7,510 nucleotides of DNA from Prevotellaceae bacterium (GTDB lineage: Bacteria > Bacteroidota > Bacteroidia > Bacteroidales > Bacteroidaceae). Below are positions 1-7,510 of this stretch, in pieces. Where the stretch lies: the NCBI GenBank assembly GCA_022508685.1, contig JAFLUS010000011.1, positions 8,123-15,632 on the forward strand, in the 5' to 3' direction. Under the pieces are notes generated by a model. It was not told where the DNA came from. It did not search any database and was given only the letters and a program-made list of their open reading frames with translations. Position 1 is the stretch's first letter. Every line of letters starts with the position of its first letter. The position numbers and the translations under genes were made by a program.

Positions 1-141
1 CGCGACCTCATTGAGCAAAAACTTGAGATTGTCAAGGAATACATGTCAGGCACATGGGGCGTAGACCTCGACCTCTTGCGTGCCGAAGTGTTGAGCCGTG
101 CCGAAAATGCACCTAATCTCGATTTGCGTACATTAAATTAA
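1..141 (+). CDS. C-terminus of probable SusCD-linked zinc metallohydrolase lipoprotein (partial)
   Basis: An open frame enters from the left edge and ends at TAA 139-141, giving 46 residues. The tail includes the stretch EIVKEYMSGTWGVDLDLLRA and ends in DLRTLN. From memory, this charged tail with a W-x-(I/V)-D-(L/I)-D-x-L-R pattern resembles the C-termini of the 'substrate import-associated zinc metallohydrolase' lipoproteins (HExxH type), which usually sit between SusD and a DUF4302 gene. The following gene is DUF4302-like, which supports this, but the catalytic HExxH would lie outside the window, so the family name is inference. The reading frame itself is supported by uninterrupted coding and tight spacing (14 nt) to the next gene. 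Confidence 0.6.
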   Translation, partial: RDLIEQKLEIVKEYMSGTWGVDLDLLRAEVLSRAENAPNLDLRTLN

Positions 142-155
142 GAAGGAGATAGGAT
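141..155 (+). promoter_or_regulatory. Strong Shine-Dalgarno for the DUF4302 gene
   Basis: AGAAGGAGAT (141-150) lies 5 nt before ATG 156. This is an almost full anti-SD match. It stands out because the other starts in the window have little or no SD, as is usual in Bacteroidetes. It fixes the start at 156 and suggests efficient re-initiation within the operon. Confidence 0.75.
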
Positions 156-1499
156 ATGAAAAAGATATTCAACACCATGTTGCTGCTGGCAGCCACCCTG
201 CTGTTCTCTGCCTGCACCTACGAAGTAGACGACACGTTCGACCAATCGTCGGCAGAGCGCATCGCGGCAGCCCTCAAGAAGAACAAGCAAGTGCTGACAT
301 CTGCCGAAAACGGCTGGATTATGGAGTACTATGCAGCCACAGGTTTCGGTGGTTACAACGTGTATGTGAAATTCACGGACGACGACCAAGTAACCGTGCA
401 GAACGAACTCTTCGATGCCGAAGAAAGCGCGACATCGCATTACAAACTCGAGCAGAGCGAAGGCGTTATCCTTTCGTTCGACGAGTACAACAAGTATTTC
501 CACTATTTCTCCGACCCCAATGGTAACGTCAGTGGTCTCGGTCCCTACTACGATGGTACGGGTATGAATGGCGACCTCGAATTCCGCATGGTATCCGTCA
601 CCGACGACCGCATCGAAATGACCGGTAAGAAGCATGGTTCCAAAATCGTGCTGACCAAGGTCAGCGAAGATTTCGACTGGGCAGCATACAAAGCCCAAGT
701 TGAAGCCGTTGAGGAATCGTATTCGTTCAGTCAGTACGGCTTCGTCGTAGACGATGAAATGTTCCGCGCTGAAGTGTCATACCGCTGCTTCTACGTCACC
801 ATCAACGCCGGTACGGAAGAAGAACAGGAAATCGGTGTGCCTTACATCGTGAAGCCCGAAGGCTTGCAGTTCTATCGCACGCTCACGCTGAACGGCAAGG
901 ACATCACCGGTGTCACTTTTGTAGAAGACTACGACCGCAGCGACATCGAATGGCCCGCACTCAACGATGCATCCATCGTGATGGTGCCCGTCACTCCGCC
1001 GCTCAACCAGCAGTTCATCGAAGGACGTTGGTGGTTCACCTACAGCCGTCTCGGCGAATTTGCACAGCCCTACTGGTTGCAAGTTCAGCAGATTTTGGCA
1101 AACGAAAAGTCTGAAGACTCGCAAGGTGAGGAACTCTACTATGCATACGTCGGTCAAGACACAGGCGGCCGCTTCGGACTCGGCTTCGCCAGCCGTGGTA
1201 AGCAGACGAACAAGACCTTCGGTGGTACGATTTGCTTCGACTACACGTTGGAAGGCGAAGACGTCGTAACGATGTGGCACAATGGCAAGTTTGCTGAGGA
1301 CGGTAAGATTTATTACAACACCGTCGGCATCAAGCCTATCGCCGTTCCGTTCGGAACCGGTACGGCAGACAAGCGCACGTTCAAACTCGAGACGGACAAC
1401 TCCAAGCGCCCGTCGTACATCACGCTTGTAGACCAGAACGACCCGACCAACGTCATCACCGTTCTGCGTGCCGTTACCACCGACCCATTTGACAACTAA
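156..1499 (+). CDS. DUF4302 family SusCD-associated surface lipoprotein
   Basis: This is a 447-residue protein with a lipoprotein signal: KK at 2-3, a hydrophobic stretch at about 8-17, and FSAC with the lipidated Cys at residue 20. Acidic residues follow the Cys (E23, D25, D26), compatible with export to the outer face of the outer membrane in Bacteroidetes. The N-terminal region resembles DUF4302 by eye: a D-D-x-F-D-x-S-S-A-x-R-I opening (25-36), then ENGWIMEYY (about 51-59), a GGYN segment, and FSDPNG near 118. Such proteins are encoded at the 3' end of SusC/SusD-type uptake loci, after a zinc metallohydrolase lipoprotein, and are thought to act as accessory substrate-binding or processing proteins. 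No enzymatic activity is established and I see no catalytic motif. The gene follows the preceding one by 14 nt and is closed by the terminator at 1530, so it is the last gene of its operon. The substrate cannot be told from here. Confidence 0.85.
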   Translation: MKKIFNTMLLLAATLLFSACTYEVDDTFDQSSAERIAAALKKNKQVLTSAENGWIMEYYAATGFGGYNVYVKFTDDDQVTVQNELFDAEESATSHYKLEQSEGVILSFDEYNKYFHYFSDPNGNVSGLGPYYDGTGMNGDLEFRMVSVTDDRIEMTGKKHGSKIVLTKVSEDFDWAAYKAQVEAVEESYSFSQYGFVVDDEMFRAEVSYRCFYVTINAGTEEEQEIGVPYIVKPEGLQFYRTLTLNGKDITGVTFVEDYDRSDIEWPALNDASIVMVPVTPPLNQQFIEGRWWFTYSRLGEFAQPYWLQVQQILANEKSEDSQGEELYYAYVGQDTGGRFGLGFASRGKQTNKTFGGTICFDYTLEGEDVVTMWHNGKFAEDGKIYYNTVGIKPIAVPFGTGTADKRTFKLETDNSKRPSYITLVDQNDPTNVITVLRAVTTDPFDN

Positions 1500-1529
1500 T
1501 CCGTCGACAACGGATACATACACATACTG

Positions 1530-1567
1530 AAAGGGATGAGTCTCCGCGTGAGACCCATCCTTTTTTT
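1530..1567 (+). terminator. Intrinsic terminator ending the SusCD/DUF4302 operon
   Basis: The left arm 1530-1544 (AAAGGGATGAGTCTC) pairs with 1550-1564 around the 5-nt loop CGCGT. This gives a 15-bp stem with one A/C mismatch and one G-T wobble, running into seven Ts (1561-1567). It begins 30 nt after the DUF4302 stop. It separates the uptake operon from the peptidase promoter downstream. Confidence 0.9.
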
Positions 1568-1577
1568 CATTTCAGGG

Positions 1578-1709
1578 CGTTGCATGCGGCGTGTTTTTTG
1601 TACGCATCCGACGAAAATTTCTGATGCGTCGCAATAAAACTTCCGATGCGTCGCAATAAAACCTCTGATGCGTCACGAGAAAACTTTGTATGCATACAAA
1701 ATTTTGCTA
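1578..1709 (+). repeat. Six-unit array, exact 22-bp period, upstream of the M49 peptidase
   Basis: Units run 1578-1599, 1600-1621, 1622-1643, 1644-1665, 1666-1687 and 1688-1709. Units 3 and 4 share the core GATGCGTCGCAATAAAAC and unit 5 has GATGCGTC then GAGAAAAC. Unit 2 carries the core in the opposite orientation (CGCATC), unit 1 has TTGCATGC, and unit 6 has GTATGCATAC. The central tetranucleotide (TGCA, TGCG or CGCA) starts at 1581, 1603, 1625, 1647, 1669 and 1691, exactly 22 bp apart. Cores are near-palindromic and separated by A/T-rich spacers. The array fills the gap between the preceding terminator and the -7 element of the next gene. Function is unknown; a cooperative operator or a structured regulatory region is my inference. 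Confidence 0.8.
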
Positions 1710-1715
1710 CCTTTG
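1685..1715 (+). promoter_or_regulatory. Bacteroidetes-type promoter of the dipeptidyl peptidase gene
   Basis: A -33-like TTTG (1685-1688) is separated by 19 nt from a perfect -7 TAnnTTTG (TACCTTTG, 1708-1715). Transcription would start near 1720, leaving a very short leader before ATG 1734. The -33 box lies in a perfect 16-bp palindrome, TTTGTATGCATACAAA (1685-1700), which is the last unit of the 22-bp array. The -7 box is flanked by the inverted pair TTTTGC (1702-1707) and GCAAAA (1715-1720). A protein bound to the palindrome would cover the -33 region. Confidence 0.8.
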
Positions 1716-1733
1716 CAAAAAATTATTGAAGCG

Positions 1734-3818
1734 ATGAAAACAATCTACAGAATGATGGCAATGACTACATTGATGGCTGCCTCGCTCACGTCGGCGAAGG
1801 CGCAGACTGACCATGCTTTCCCTTATAGCGACGAGCGGTTTGCCGACTTGCAAATGCTGCGCTACGAGGTGAAGGATTTCGACAAACTGACGCTGCGTCA
1901 GAAAACATTTATCTTCTATCTGCAGGAGGCGGCACAACTCGGCCGCGACATCCTGTACGACCAAAACGGAAAGTACAATCTGCGCATCCGCAAGGCTTTC
2001 GAACTCATTTATGAACACTATGCCGGCGACCGCACCGACAGCCAGTATCTCGCGTTCGAAGAGTATCTGAAGCGGATGTGGTTCTCCAACGGCATCCATC
2101 ACCACTATGGCTGCGAAAAATTCGTGCCGGCGTTCACTCGCGAGTGGTTGCTCGATGCGTTGGCATCGGTGCCGTCCAAGCATTTCACCCACTTGGGTCA
2201 GCCCTTCCTGACGGAAACGGCAGGCACGCCGTGGCGACAGACCGTCGACGGCTGGCTCGCCGACAACAATCTCTACGAAGTCATCTTCAATCCCGACGTC
2301 CTCGCCAAGCGCGTCAACCTCGCCAGCGGACAGGACCTCGTCCTCACCTCTGCGAGCAACTACTACGACGGGGTGACGCAACAGGAAGCCGAAGACTTCT
2401 ACATGGCGATGAAAGACCCCTCCGACCCGCATCCCGTGATGTACGGCATGAACAGCCGACTGGTGAAGCGCGACGGCAAGATACAGGAACTCCGTTGGAC
2501 GACCGACGGCCTCTATGGCGCTGCCCTTCGTCGCATCGTGGAGAAACTGGAACAGGCTTTGCCCTATGCCGACGACAAGGAGCAGCAGGCTGTGATTGAG
2601 AAACTTATCGAATTCTACCGCACGGGCGACCTCCACACGTTCGACGACTACACCATTCTGTGGGCGGGCAACACCGAGCCCCTCGTCGACTTTGTCAACG
2701 GATTTACCGAGTGCTACGGCGACCCTCTCGGACTGAAATGCTCGTGGGAGAGCATCGTCAACTTCAAGGACCTCGAAGCCACCAAGCGCACCGAGACGCT
2801 CAGCCGCAATGCACAATGGTTTGAAGACAACAGCCCCGTTGACAACCGCTTCAAGAAGTCGGAAGTGAAGGGCATCAGCGCCAAAGTCATCACGGCTGCC
2901 ATGCTCGGCGGCGACCTCTATCCGTCGACCGCTATCGGCATCAACCTGCCCAACAGCGACTGGGTGCGCAAGGAACATGGTTCAAAGTCCGTCACGATTG
3001 GCAACCTCACCGAAGCCTACAACATGGCTGCAAAAGGCAGCGGATTTGGCAAGGAATTTGTCATCAGCCAAGAGATGCGTGACCTCATTGACAAGTACGG
3101 CGACGTTACCGACGACCTCCACACCGACCTGCACGAATGTCTCGGACATGGCAGCGGCAGACTGCTCGACGGCGTCGACTCCGACAGCCTCAAGGCATAC
3201 GGCTCGACGATTGAAGAAGCACGTGCCGACCTCTTCGGACTCTATTATGTGGCAGACCCCAAGATGCAGGAACTCGGACTCGTGCCCGATGCCGAAGCCT
3301 ACAAGGCGCAGTATTATACGTATATGCAGAACGGACTGCTCACCCAGTTGGTGCGCATCCAACTGGGCAACGACATCGAAGAAGCCCACATGCGCAACCG
3401 CGCCCTCATCGCCCATTGGTGCTATGAGCAGGGCAAGGCCGACAACGTGGTGGAACTCGTGCGTCGCGACGGAAAAACCTACGTGCAGGTGAACGACTTT
3501 GCCAAACTGCGCACGCTCTTCGGCCGTCTGCTTGCCGAAATCCAGCGCGTGAAGAGCGAAGGCGACTATGCCGGTGCACAGGCGTTGGTGGAGACCTACG
3601 GCGTGAAAATCGACCCCGAACTCCATCGCGAAATCCTCGACCGCTACACCAAGTTGAACCTCGCCCCCTACAAAGGCTTCATCAATCCTGTCTATACGGC
3701 ACAGCGCGATGCCGACGGCAACATCACGGACGTTGTCGTTACCTACGGCGAATCCTATGCCGGACAGATGATGCGTTACAGCCGCGAAAACGCGACGCTC
3801 CCGCTCGTGAACGAATAA
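1734..3818 (+). CDS. Dipeptidyl peptidase III, M49 zinc peptidase, exported
   Basis: The protein has 694 residues from ATG 1734. An in-frame ATG at 1668 was rejected because it lies in the repeat array upstream of the promoter. Residues 1-23 (MKTIYRMMAMTTLMAASLTS then AKA) form a classical signal peptide with likely cleavage before Q24, so the enzyme should act in the periplasm. The M49 zinc motif HECLGH is at 467-472 (ligands H467 and H472, catalytic E468). The second motif EEARAD is at 494-499, with E495 the expected third ligand. Further M49 landmarks are NLPNSD near 404 and AHMRNR at 551-556. The Cys inside HECLGH matches the Bacteroides thetaiotaomicron enzyme as I recall it; length is close to that enzyme's roughly 675 residues plus signal. 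M49 enzymes remove N-terminal dipeptides from oligopeptides, so a role in peptide nutrition is likely. Probably co-transcribed with the next gene, 22 nt away. Confidence 0.95.
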   Translation: MKTIYRMMAMTTLMAASLTSAKAQTDHAFPYSDERFADLQMLRYEVKDFDKLTLRQKTFIFYLQEAAQLGRDILYDQNGKYNLRIRKAFELIYEHYAGDRTDSQYLAFEEYLKRMWFSNGIHHHYGCEKFVPAFTREWLLDALASVPSKHFTHLGQPFLTETAGTPWRQTVDGWLADNNLYEVIFNPDVLAKRVNLASGQDLVLTSASNYYDGVTQQEAEDFYMAMKDPSDPHPVMYGMNSRLVKRDGKIQELRWTTDGLYGAALRRIVEKLEQALPYADDKEQQAVIEKLIEFYRTGDLHTFDDYTILWAGNTEPLVDFVNGFTECYGDPLGLKCSWESIVNFKDLEATKRTETLSRNAQWFEDNSPVDNRFKKSEVKGISAKVITAAMLGGDLYPSTAIGINLPNSDWVRKEHGSKSVTIGNLTEAYNMAAKGSGFGKEFVISQEMRDLIDKYGDVTDDLHTDLHECLGHGSGRLLDGVDSDSLKAYGSTIEEARADLFGLYYVADPKMQELGLVPDAEAYKAQYYTYMQNGLLTQLVRIQLGNDIEEAHMRNRALIAHWCYEQGKADNVVELVRRDGKTYVQVNDFAKLRTLFGRLLAEIQRVKSEGDYAGAQALVETYGVKIDPELHREILDRYTKLNLAPYKGFINPVYTAQRDADGNITDVVVTYGESYAGQMMRYSRENATLPLVNE

Positions 3819-3840
3819 GGCACAACTGCTGCTGACGACG

Positions 3841-4413
3841 ATGATGACGACGACGGACATCAAGACGGAACTGCGCACCATGATGAATGGTGTGGCATCG
3901 GCTGCGATGCGCGAAGCCGGCATGACGGCAGACTATCGCGTGAACTTCGGTGTCGAACTGCCGCGCCTCACGGCGCTGGCAGCCGACATCGCCGCGCAGA
4001 CGCCGTCCGATGCGCTCGCTCCGTTGGCACAGCAACTGTGGAACGAACGTGTGCGCGAATGTCGCATTCTGGGCACGATGCTCTATCCGGCAGCGCAGTT
4101 CGACGGCGAACTGGCAGACATCTGGGTGGACGACATCCGCACCGCGGAGTTGGCGCAAATTGCTGCGCTCAACCTCTTTTCGCAGATGACGTCAGCCTCT
4201 GTCAAAGCCTTCGAATGGATAGCCTCCGACAGCGACATGCGCCAGATTGCGGGCTATTACACGTTGGCACATCTGCTGCGCACGTGCGTGCTCAACGAAC
4301 GTTCAGCCAACGAGTTGCGCGACCAAGCACAGGCAGCACAGGGCAGTGCCAATGCCGCACTCCGCATGGCAGCCCTTCGTGCCGTGAGCCGCTTGGATGC
4401 GTCGTTGGCGTAG
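3841..4413 (+). CDS. Short AlkD-like HEAT-repeat protein (putative DNA alkylation repair family)
   Basis: This 190-residue, helix-rich protein starts 22 nt after the peptidase stop. ATG 3844 directly after the chosen ATG 3841 is an equally possible start, and no clear SD is present. By eye it resembles the short 'DNA alkylation repair' proteins of Bacteroidales. The features are a VNFGVELPRL segment (34-43), LWNERVRECRILGTMLYP (66-83), and DIWVDDI followed by AELAQIAALNLF (93-113). The W-x-x-x-x-R-E-x-R/K-x-L-A/G pattern is typical of AlkD-type HEAT units. AlkD glycosylases excise N3- and N7-alkylated purines, but this protein is shorter than AlkD and I could not place the catalytic Asp and aromatic residues, so glycosylase activity is unproven. 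It is probably read from the peptidase promoter. No convincing terminator follows. Confidence 0.7.
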   Translation: MMTTTDIKTELRTMMNGVASAAMREAGMTADYRVNFGVELPRLTALAADIAAQTPSDALAPLAQQLWNERVRECRILGTMLYPAAQFDGELADIWVDDIRTAELAQIAALNLFSQMTSASVKAFEWIASDSDMRQIAGYYTLAHLLRTCVLNERSANELRDQAQAAQGSANAALRMAALRAVSRLDASLA

Positions 4414-4464
4414 GCACCGGCAGCGCATCGTCGGTGGCGTCGCCGCACATTTTCGCGCAAATCT

Positions 4465-4495
4465 TTTTCTCGTGTTACTTTTTTCTGTACCTTTG
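4465..4495 (+). promoter_or_regulatory. Promoter of the fur-like/purA operon
   Basis: A perfect -7 box TACCTTTG lies at 4488-4495. At the expected distance upstream the sequence is only T-rich (TTTT, 4465-4468), so the -33 box is weak. Transcription should start around 4500-4505, giving a leader of about 20-25 nt before ATG 4525. A GTG at 4495 in the fur frame overlaps the -7 box and is therefore not a plausible start. Confidence 0.7.
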
Positions 4496-4524
4496 TGCTG
4501 TCATTCCGAAACAGGGACACAGGC

Positions 4525-6290
<1,766 letters not shown>

Positions 6291-6319
6291 ACACATCTCT
6301 CGCATCGATACATCATCTC

Positions 6320-6375
6320 ACGACCTTCCTCCGTATGCCGTCACCTCGGCACGAAGGAAGGTCGTTTCAGTTTTT
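6320..6375 (+). terminator. Terminator after purA
   Basis: A perfect 11-bp stem, ACGACCTTCCT (6320-6330) with AGGAAGGTCGT (6355-6365), encloses a second 5-bp stem, TGCCG (6336-6340) with CGGCA (6347-6351). It is followed by TTTCAGTTTTT (6365-6375). The T-run is interrupted by CAG, so release may be partial. The upstream flank is not A-rich, so it should act on the + strand only. Confidence 0.85.
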
Positions 6376-6399
6376 CACATTCTCTGTTTTATGCAAAAA

Positions 6400-7182
6400 A
6401 TGAAAAACATTGCCTGTATTTTCATGCTTGTTGCCCTCGTGGCTTGTTCAACCTCTCATCGTCGATATGCTTCTATTGACGAACTCAAGCAGGAACTGAA
6501 CGCCACAGGTTGTCCCATTCTGTTTGAAACGGACAGCACGCTCGTGTATGTACATGCAGACACCATTTGCGCCTATCAACTCAAGTACGACAGGATAGAA
6601 CGATTTACCAACGACGATGTCGTCTGCTATGACATGGAACTGGACTTGACGAAACTCTATCCCATGGCGACAGAATTGGTCTGTATTGATGCCAATATAT
6701 TAGCCGATGACAACCTTTGCGACATTCTGCGGGCAAAGGATTTTGTCGTTTCCAACCGTGAAGGTGTGATATTCTCACGGACGCACGCTGACGACATGAT
6801 GGGCGAAGTGGAAGTGCTGTATCAGTTCTCCGTCGTATTCGCCGATACGCTTGCCACCCAACCCCGATTGCTTCGTTTGGGGTATGGTGAATTGTATGAA
6901 GTGCAAGACGATGCGGTGCAGATAAGGCACGTTACTTATCAATCGTACTACCCACCCGCTTTTACCGACATGTTGAGTGACGTCATCACAGACCCCGCCA
7001 TCCGCAGTAGGTTTGAGGAAGGCGGAGCATTAGTTTCCAATATGACGATTGCAGCCTCCGGCATCGTCACATCCGTCATTCCGAGCAACATCTGCTTCGG
7101 GCGGAATTGGGATATTAACATCCCGATTTACGGATATGGCGAAAACAAGGACTTGATACAAGCCATCGAGGCATCTATGTAA
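6400..7182 (+). CDS. Unrecognised lipoprotein
   Basis: The protein has 260 residues from ATG 6400, or 263 from the in-frame ATG 6391. I prefer 6400 because MKN then a hydrophobic core is the commoner signal layout. Earlier in-frame starts lie inside purA and are not credible. The lipobox LVAC places the lipidated Cys at residue 16, followed by S-T-S and an H-R-R stretch with no acidic export signal, so an inner-leaflet periplasmic location is more likely than the surface. The mature part opens with SIDELKQELNATGCPILFET, has several Cys residues, and near the C-terminus a segment GGALVSNMTIAASGIVTSV that resembles a beta-rich repeat. I do not recognise the family. Codons are more AT-rich than in purA (frequent TTG, ATA, GAT, TAT), hinting at a different origin or low expression. 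No clear -7 box lies between the purA terminator and the start, so it may depend on readthrough. Confidence 0.75.
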   Translation: MKNIACIFMLVALVACSTSHRRYASIDELKQELNATGCPILFETDSTLVYVHADTICAYQLKYDRIERFTNDDVVCYDMELDLTKLYPMATELVCIDANILADDNLCDILRAKDFVVSNREGVIFSRTHADDMMGEVEVLYQFSVVFADTLATQPRLLRLGYGELYEVQDDAVQIRHVTYQSYYPPAFTDMLSDVITDPAIRSRFEEGGALVSNMTIAASGIVTSVIPSNICFGRNWDINIPIYGYGENKDLIQAIEASM

Positions 7183-7357
7183 ATCACCATTCAGTGTAAA
7201 ACCTATTATTCCGTTAAAAAAATGTGGTTTTGTGCTCAATATTCCGTTGAAAAAATGTAATTTTACGCCTTAAGTGGTTGAGTTTCAATATTATGAAGAA
7301 AAAGGGGTTTCTTTCATGTCAATACCATTGAATTGTTCATGTAAATTGCCCATTCAG
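7163..7357 (+). repeat. Imperfect direct repeat copying the lipoprotein's 3' end
   Basis: 7163-7194 and 7325-7357 share CCAT(C/T)GA, then ATGTAAAT, then C-C-ATTCAG, in the same order and at the same spacing except for one extra base. The first copy encodes A-I-E-A-S-M-stop of the lipoprotein. The second would encode T-I-E-L-F-M-stop in the matching frame. Differences are mostly transitions. It may be a remnant of a duplicated gene end; chance similarity in AT-rich DNA cannot be excluded. Confidence 0.45.
7207..7268 (+). repeat. Two-copy direct repeat, 33-bp period
   Basis: 7207-7235 and 7240-7268 are 29-bp units agreeing at 24 positions, both built as TATTCCGTT, an A-run, ATGT, TTTT and a final GC. 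They are 33 bp apart from start to start and lie just after the lipoprotein stop. There is no coding frame or T-run terminator structure in them. Confidence 0.75.
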
Positions 7358-7378
7358 CACGTCTGTCAATCGCATTTT

Positions 7379-7399
7379 TAGTTGCGAAATTCGCAACTA
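7379..7399. promoter_or_regulatory. 21-bp perfect palindrome, candidate operator
   Basis: Arms TAGTTGCGAA (7379-7388) and TTCGCAACTA (7390-7399) are exact inverted repeats around a single A. A one-base centre makes an RNA hairpin less likely than a site for a dimeric DNA-binding protein. No T-run follows on either strand in the right orientation, so it is not a terminator. Its target gene is probably beyond the right edge. Confidence 0.6.
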
Positions 7400-7448
7400 T
7401 CCACCCTATGAGGTGTATGCACTATAAGTCGCTGATAGACAATAGGCT

Positions 7449-7510
7449 ACACCACATTCCACTTTTATGCAATTTGGAGTGCACTTCAGATGAATTTAGA
7501 GTGCACTCCA
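7449..7510 (+). repeat. Second 22-bp-period array of TGCA palindromes, cut by window end
   Basis: AATTTGGAGTGCACTTCA (7471-7488) recurs as AATTTAGAGTGCACTCCA (7493-7510) with 16 of 18 identical and a period of exactly 22. The cores AGTGCACT are palindromes centred on TGCA (starting at 7480 and 7502). A degenerate unit at 7449-7470 has TCCACTT with TCCA starting at 7458, again 22 bp before. The array runs off the right edge, so its length and the gene it serves are unknown. Confidence 0.7.

Larger units (their letters stand above)
7183..7510. other. AT-rich non-coding region with repeats
   Basis: These 328 nt carry no convincing gene on either strand. The only short frame with an ATG noted (7293, 12 codons) has no support. 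The stretch holds the 33-bp repeat, the second copy of the lipoprotein 3' end, the 21-bp palindrome and the second 22-bp array. No TAnnTTTG element or transposase remnant was found by eye. Confidence 0.7.

Noticed and set aside
1578..1709. 22-bp repeats as a CRISPR array
   Set aside because: Units are contiguous with only short A/T-rich stretches between cores, no unique spacers, and no cas genes nearby.
1668..1733. In-frame N-terminal extension of the M49 peptidase from ATG 1668
   Set aside because: It lies in the 22-bp array and upstream of the -7 box; the start at 1734 gives a clean signal peptide.
1707..3923. Long minus-strand open frames opposite the peptidase
   Set aside because: They mirror the GC-rich codon pattern of the + strand gene, lack recognisable motifs, and the + strand gene is certain.
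4414..4460. Possible terminator after the AlkD-like gene (CACCG/CGGTG pairing)
   Set aside because: Only 5 bp pair and no T-run follows directly.
4495..4524. GTG start at 4495 for the Fur-like gene
   Set aside because: It overlaps the last base of the -7 promoter box; ATG 4525 gives the normal Fur N-terminus and a weak SD.
7285..7306. Third copy of the 33-bp-period repeat
   Set aside because: Only TCAATATT and an A-rich run match, and the spacing is 49, not 33.
7293..7331. 12-codon frame starting ATGAAGAAAAAG
   Set aside because: Too short, no SD, no promoter, no similarity.

Overview
The window looks like a chromosomal segment of a Bacteroidales bacterium, plausibly Prevotellaceae. Three things point there: Bacteroidetes-type -7 promoter elements (TAnnTTTG) at 1708 and 4488; a SusC/SusD-associated lipoprotein of the DUF4302 type; and a secreted M49 dipeptidyl peptidase with the HECLGH zinc motif known from Bacteroides. 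All recognised genes are on the + strand, and the coding part is fairly GC-rich up to about 6290.

Layout. 1-1499 is the end of a nutrient-uptake (SusCD-type) operon: the C-terminus of a probable substrate-import-associated zinc metallohydrolase lipoprotein, then a complete DUF4302 lipoprotein, closed by a strong intrinsic terminator (1530-1567). From 1578 to 1709 lies a six-unit array with an exact 22-bp period whose last unit runs into the promoter of a signal-peptide-bearing dipeptidyl peptidase III (1734-3818). A short HEAT-repeat protein of the AlkD-like family (3841-4413) follows 22 nt later, probably in the same transcript. A new promoter at about 4488 drives a Fur-family repressor (4525-5022) that overlaps purA (5019-6290) by an ATGA junction. 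A hairpin terminator (6320-6375) ends that operon.

The last 1.1 kb (6400-7510) differs in character. It holds a lipoprotein I do not recognise (6400-7182), with more AT-rich codon use, then 328 nt of AT-rich, repeat-laden non-coding DNA. That stretch contains a 33-bp-period direct repeat, a second copy of the sequence around the lipoprotein's stop codon, a 21-bp palindrome, and at the very end the start of a second 22-bp-period array of TGCA-centred palindromes.

The most notable signals are these two 22-bp-phased arrays and the Fur-like repressor, which keeps its structural CxxC pairs but appears to have lost the H-x-H metal-sensing ligands. I see no CRISPR array, tRNA, rRNA, transposase or obvious defence system.
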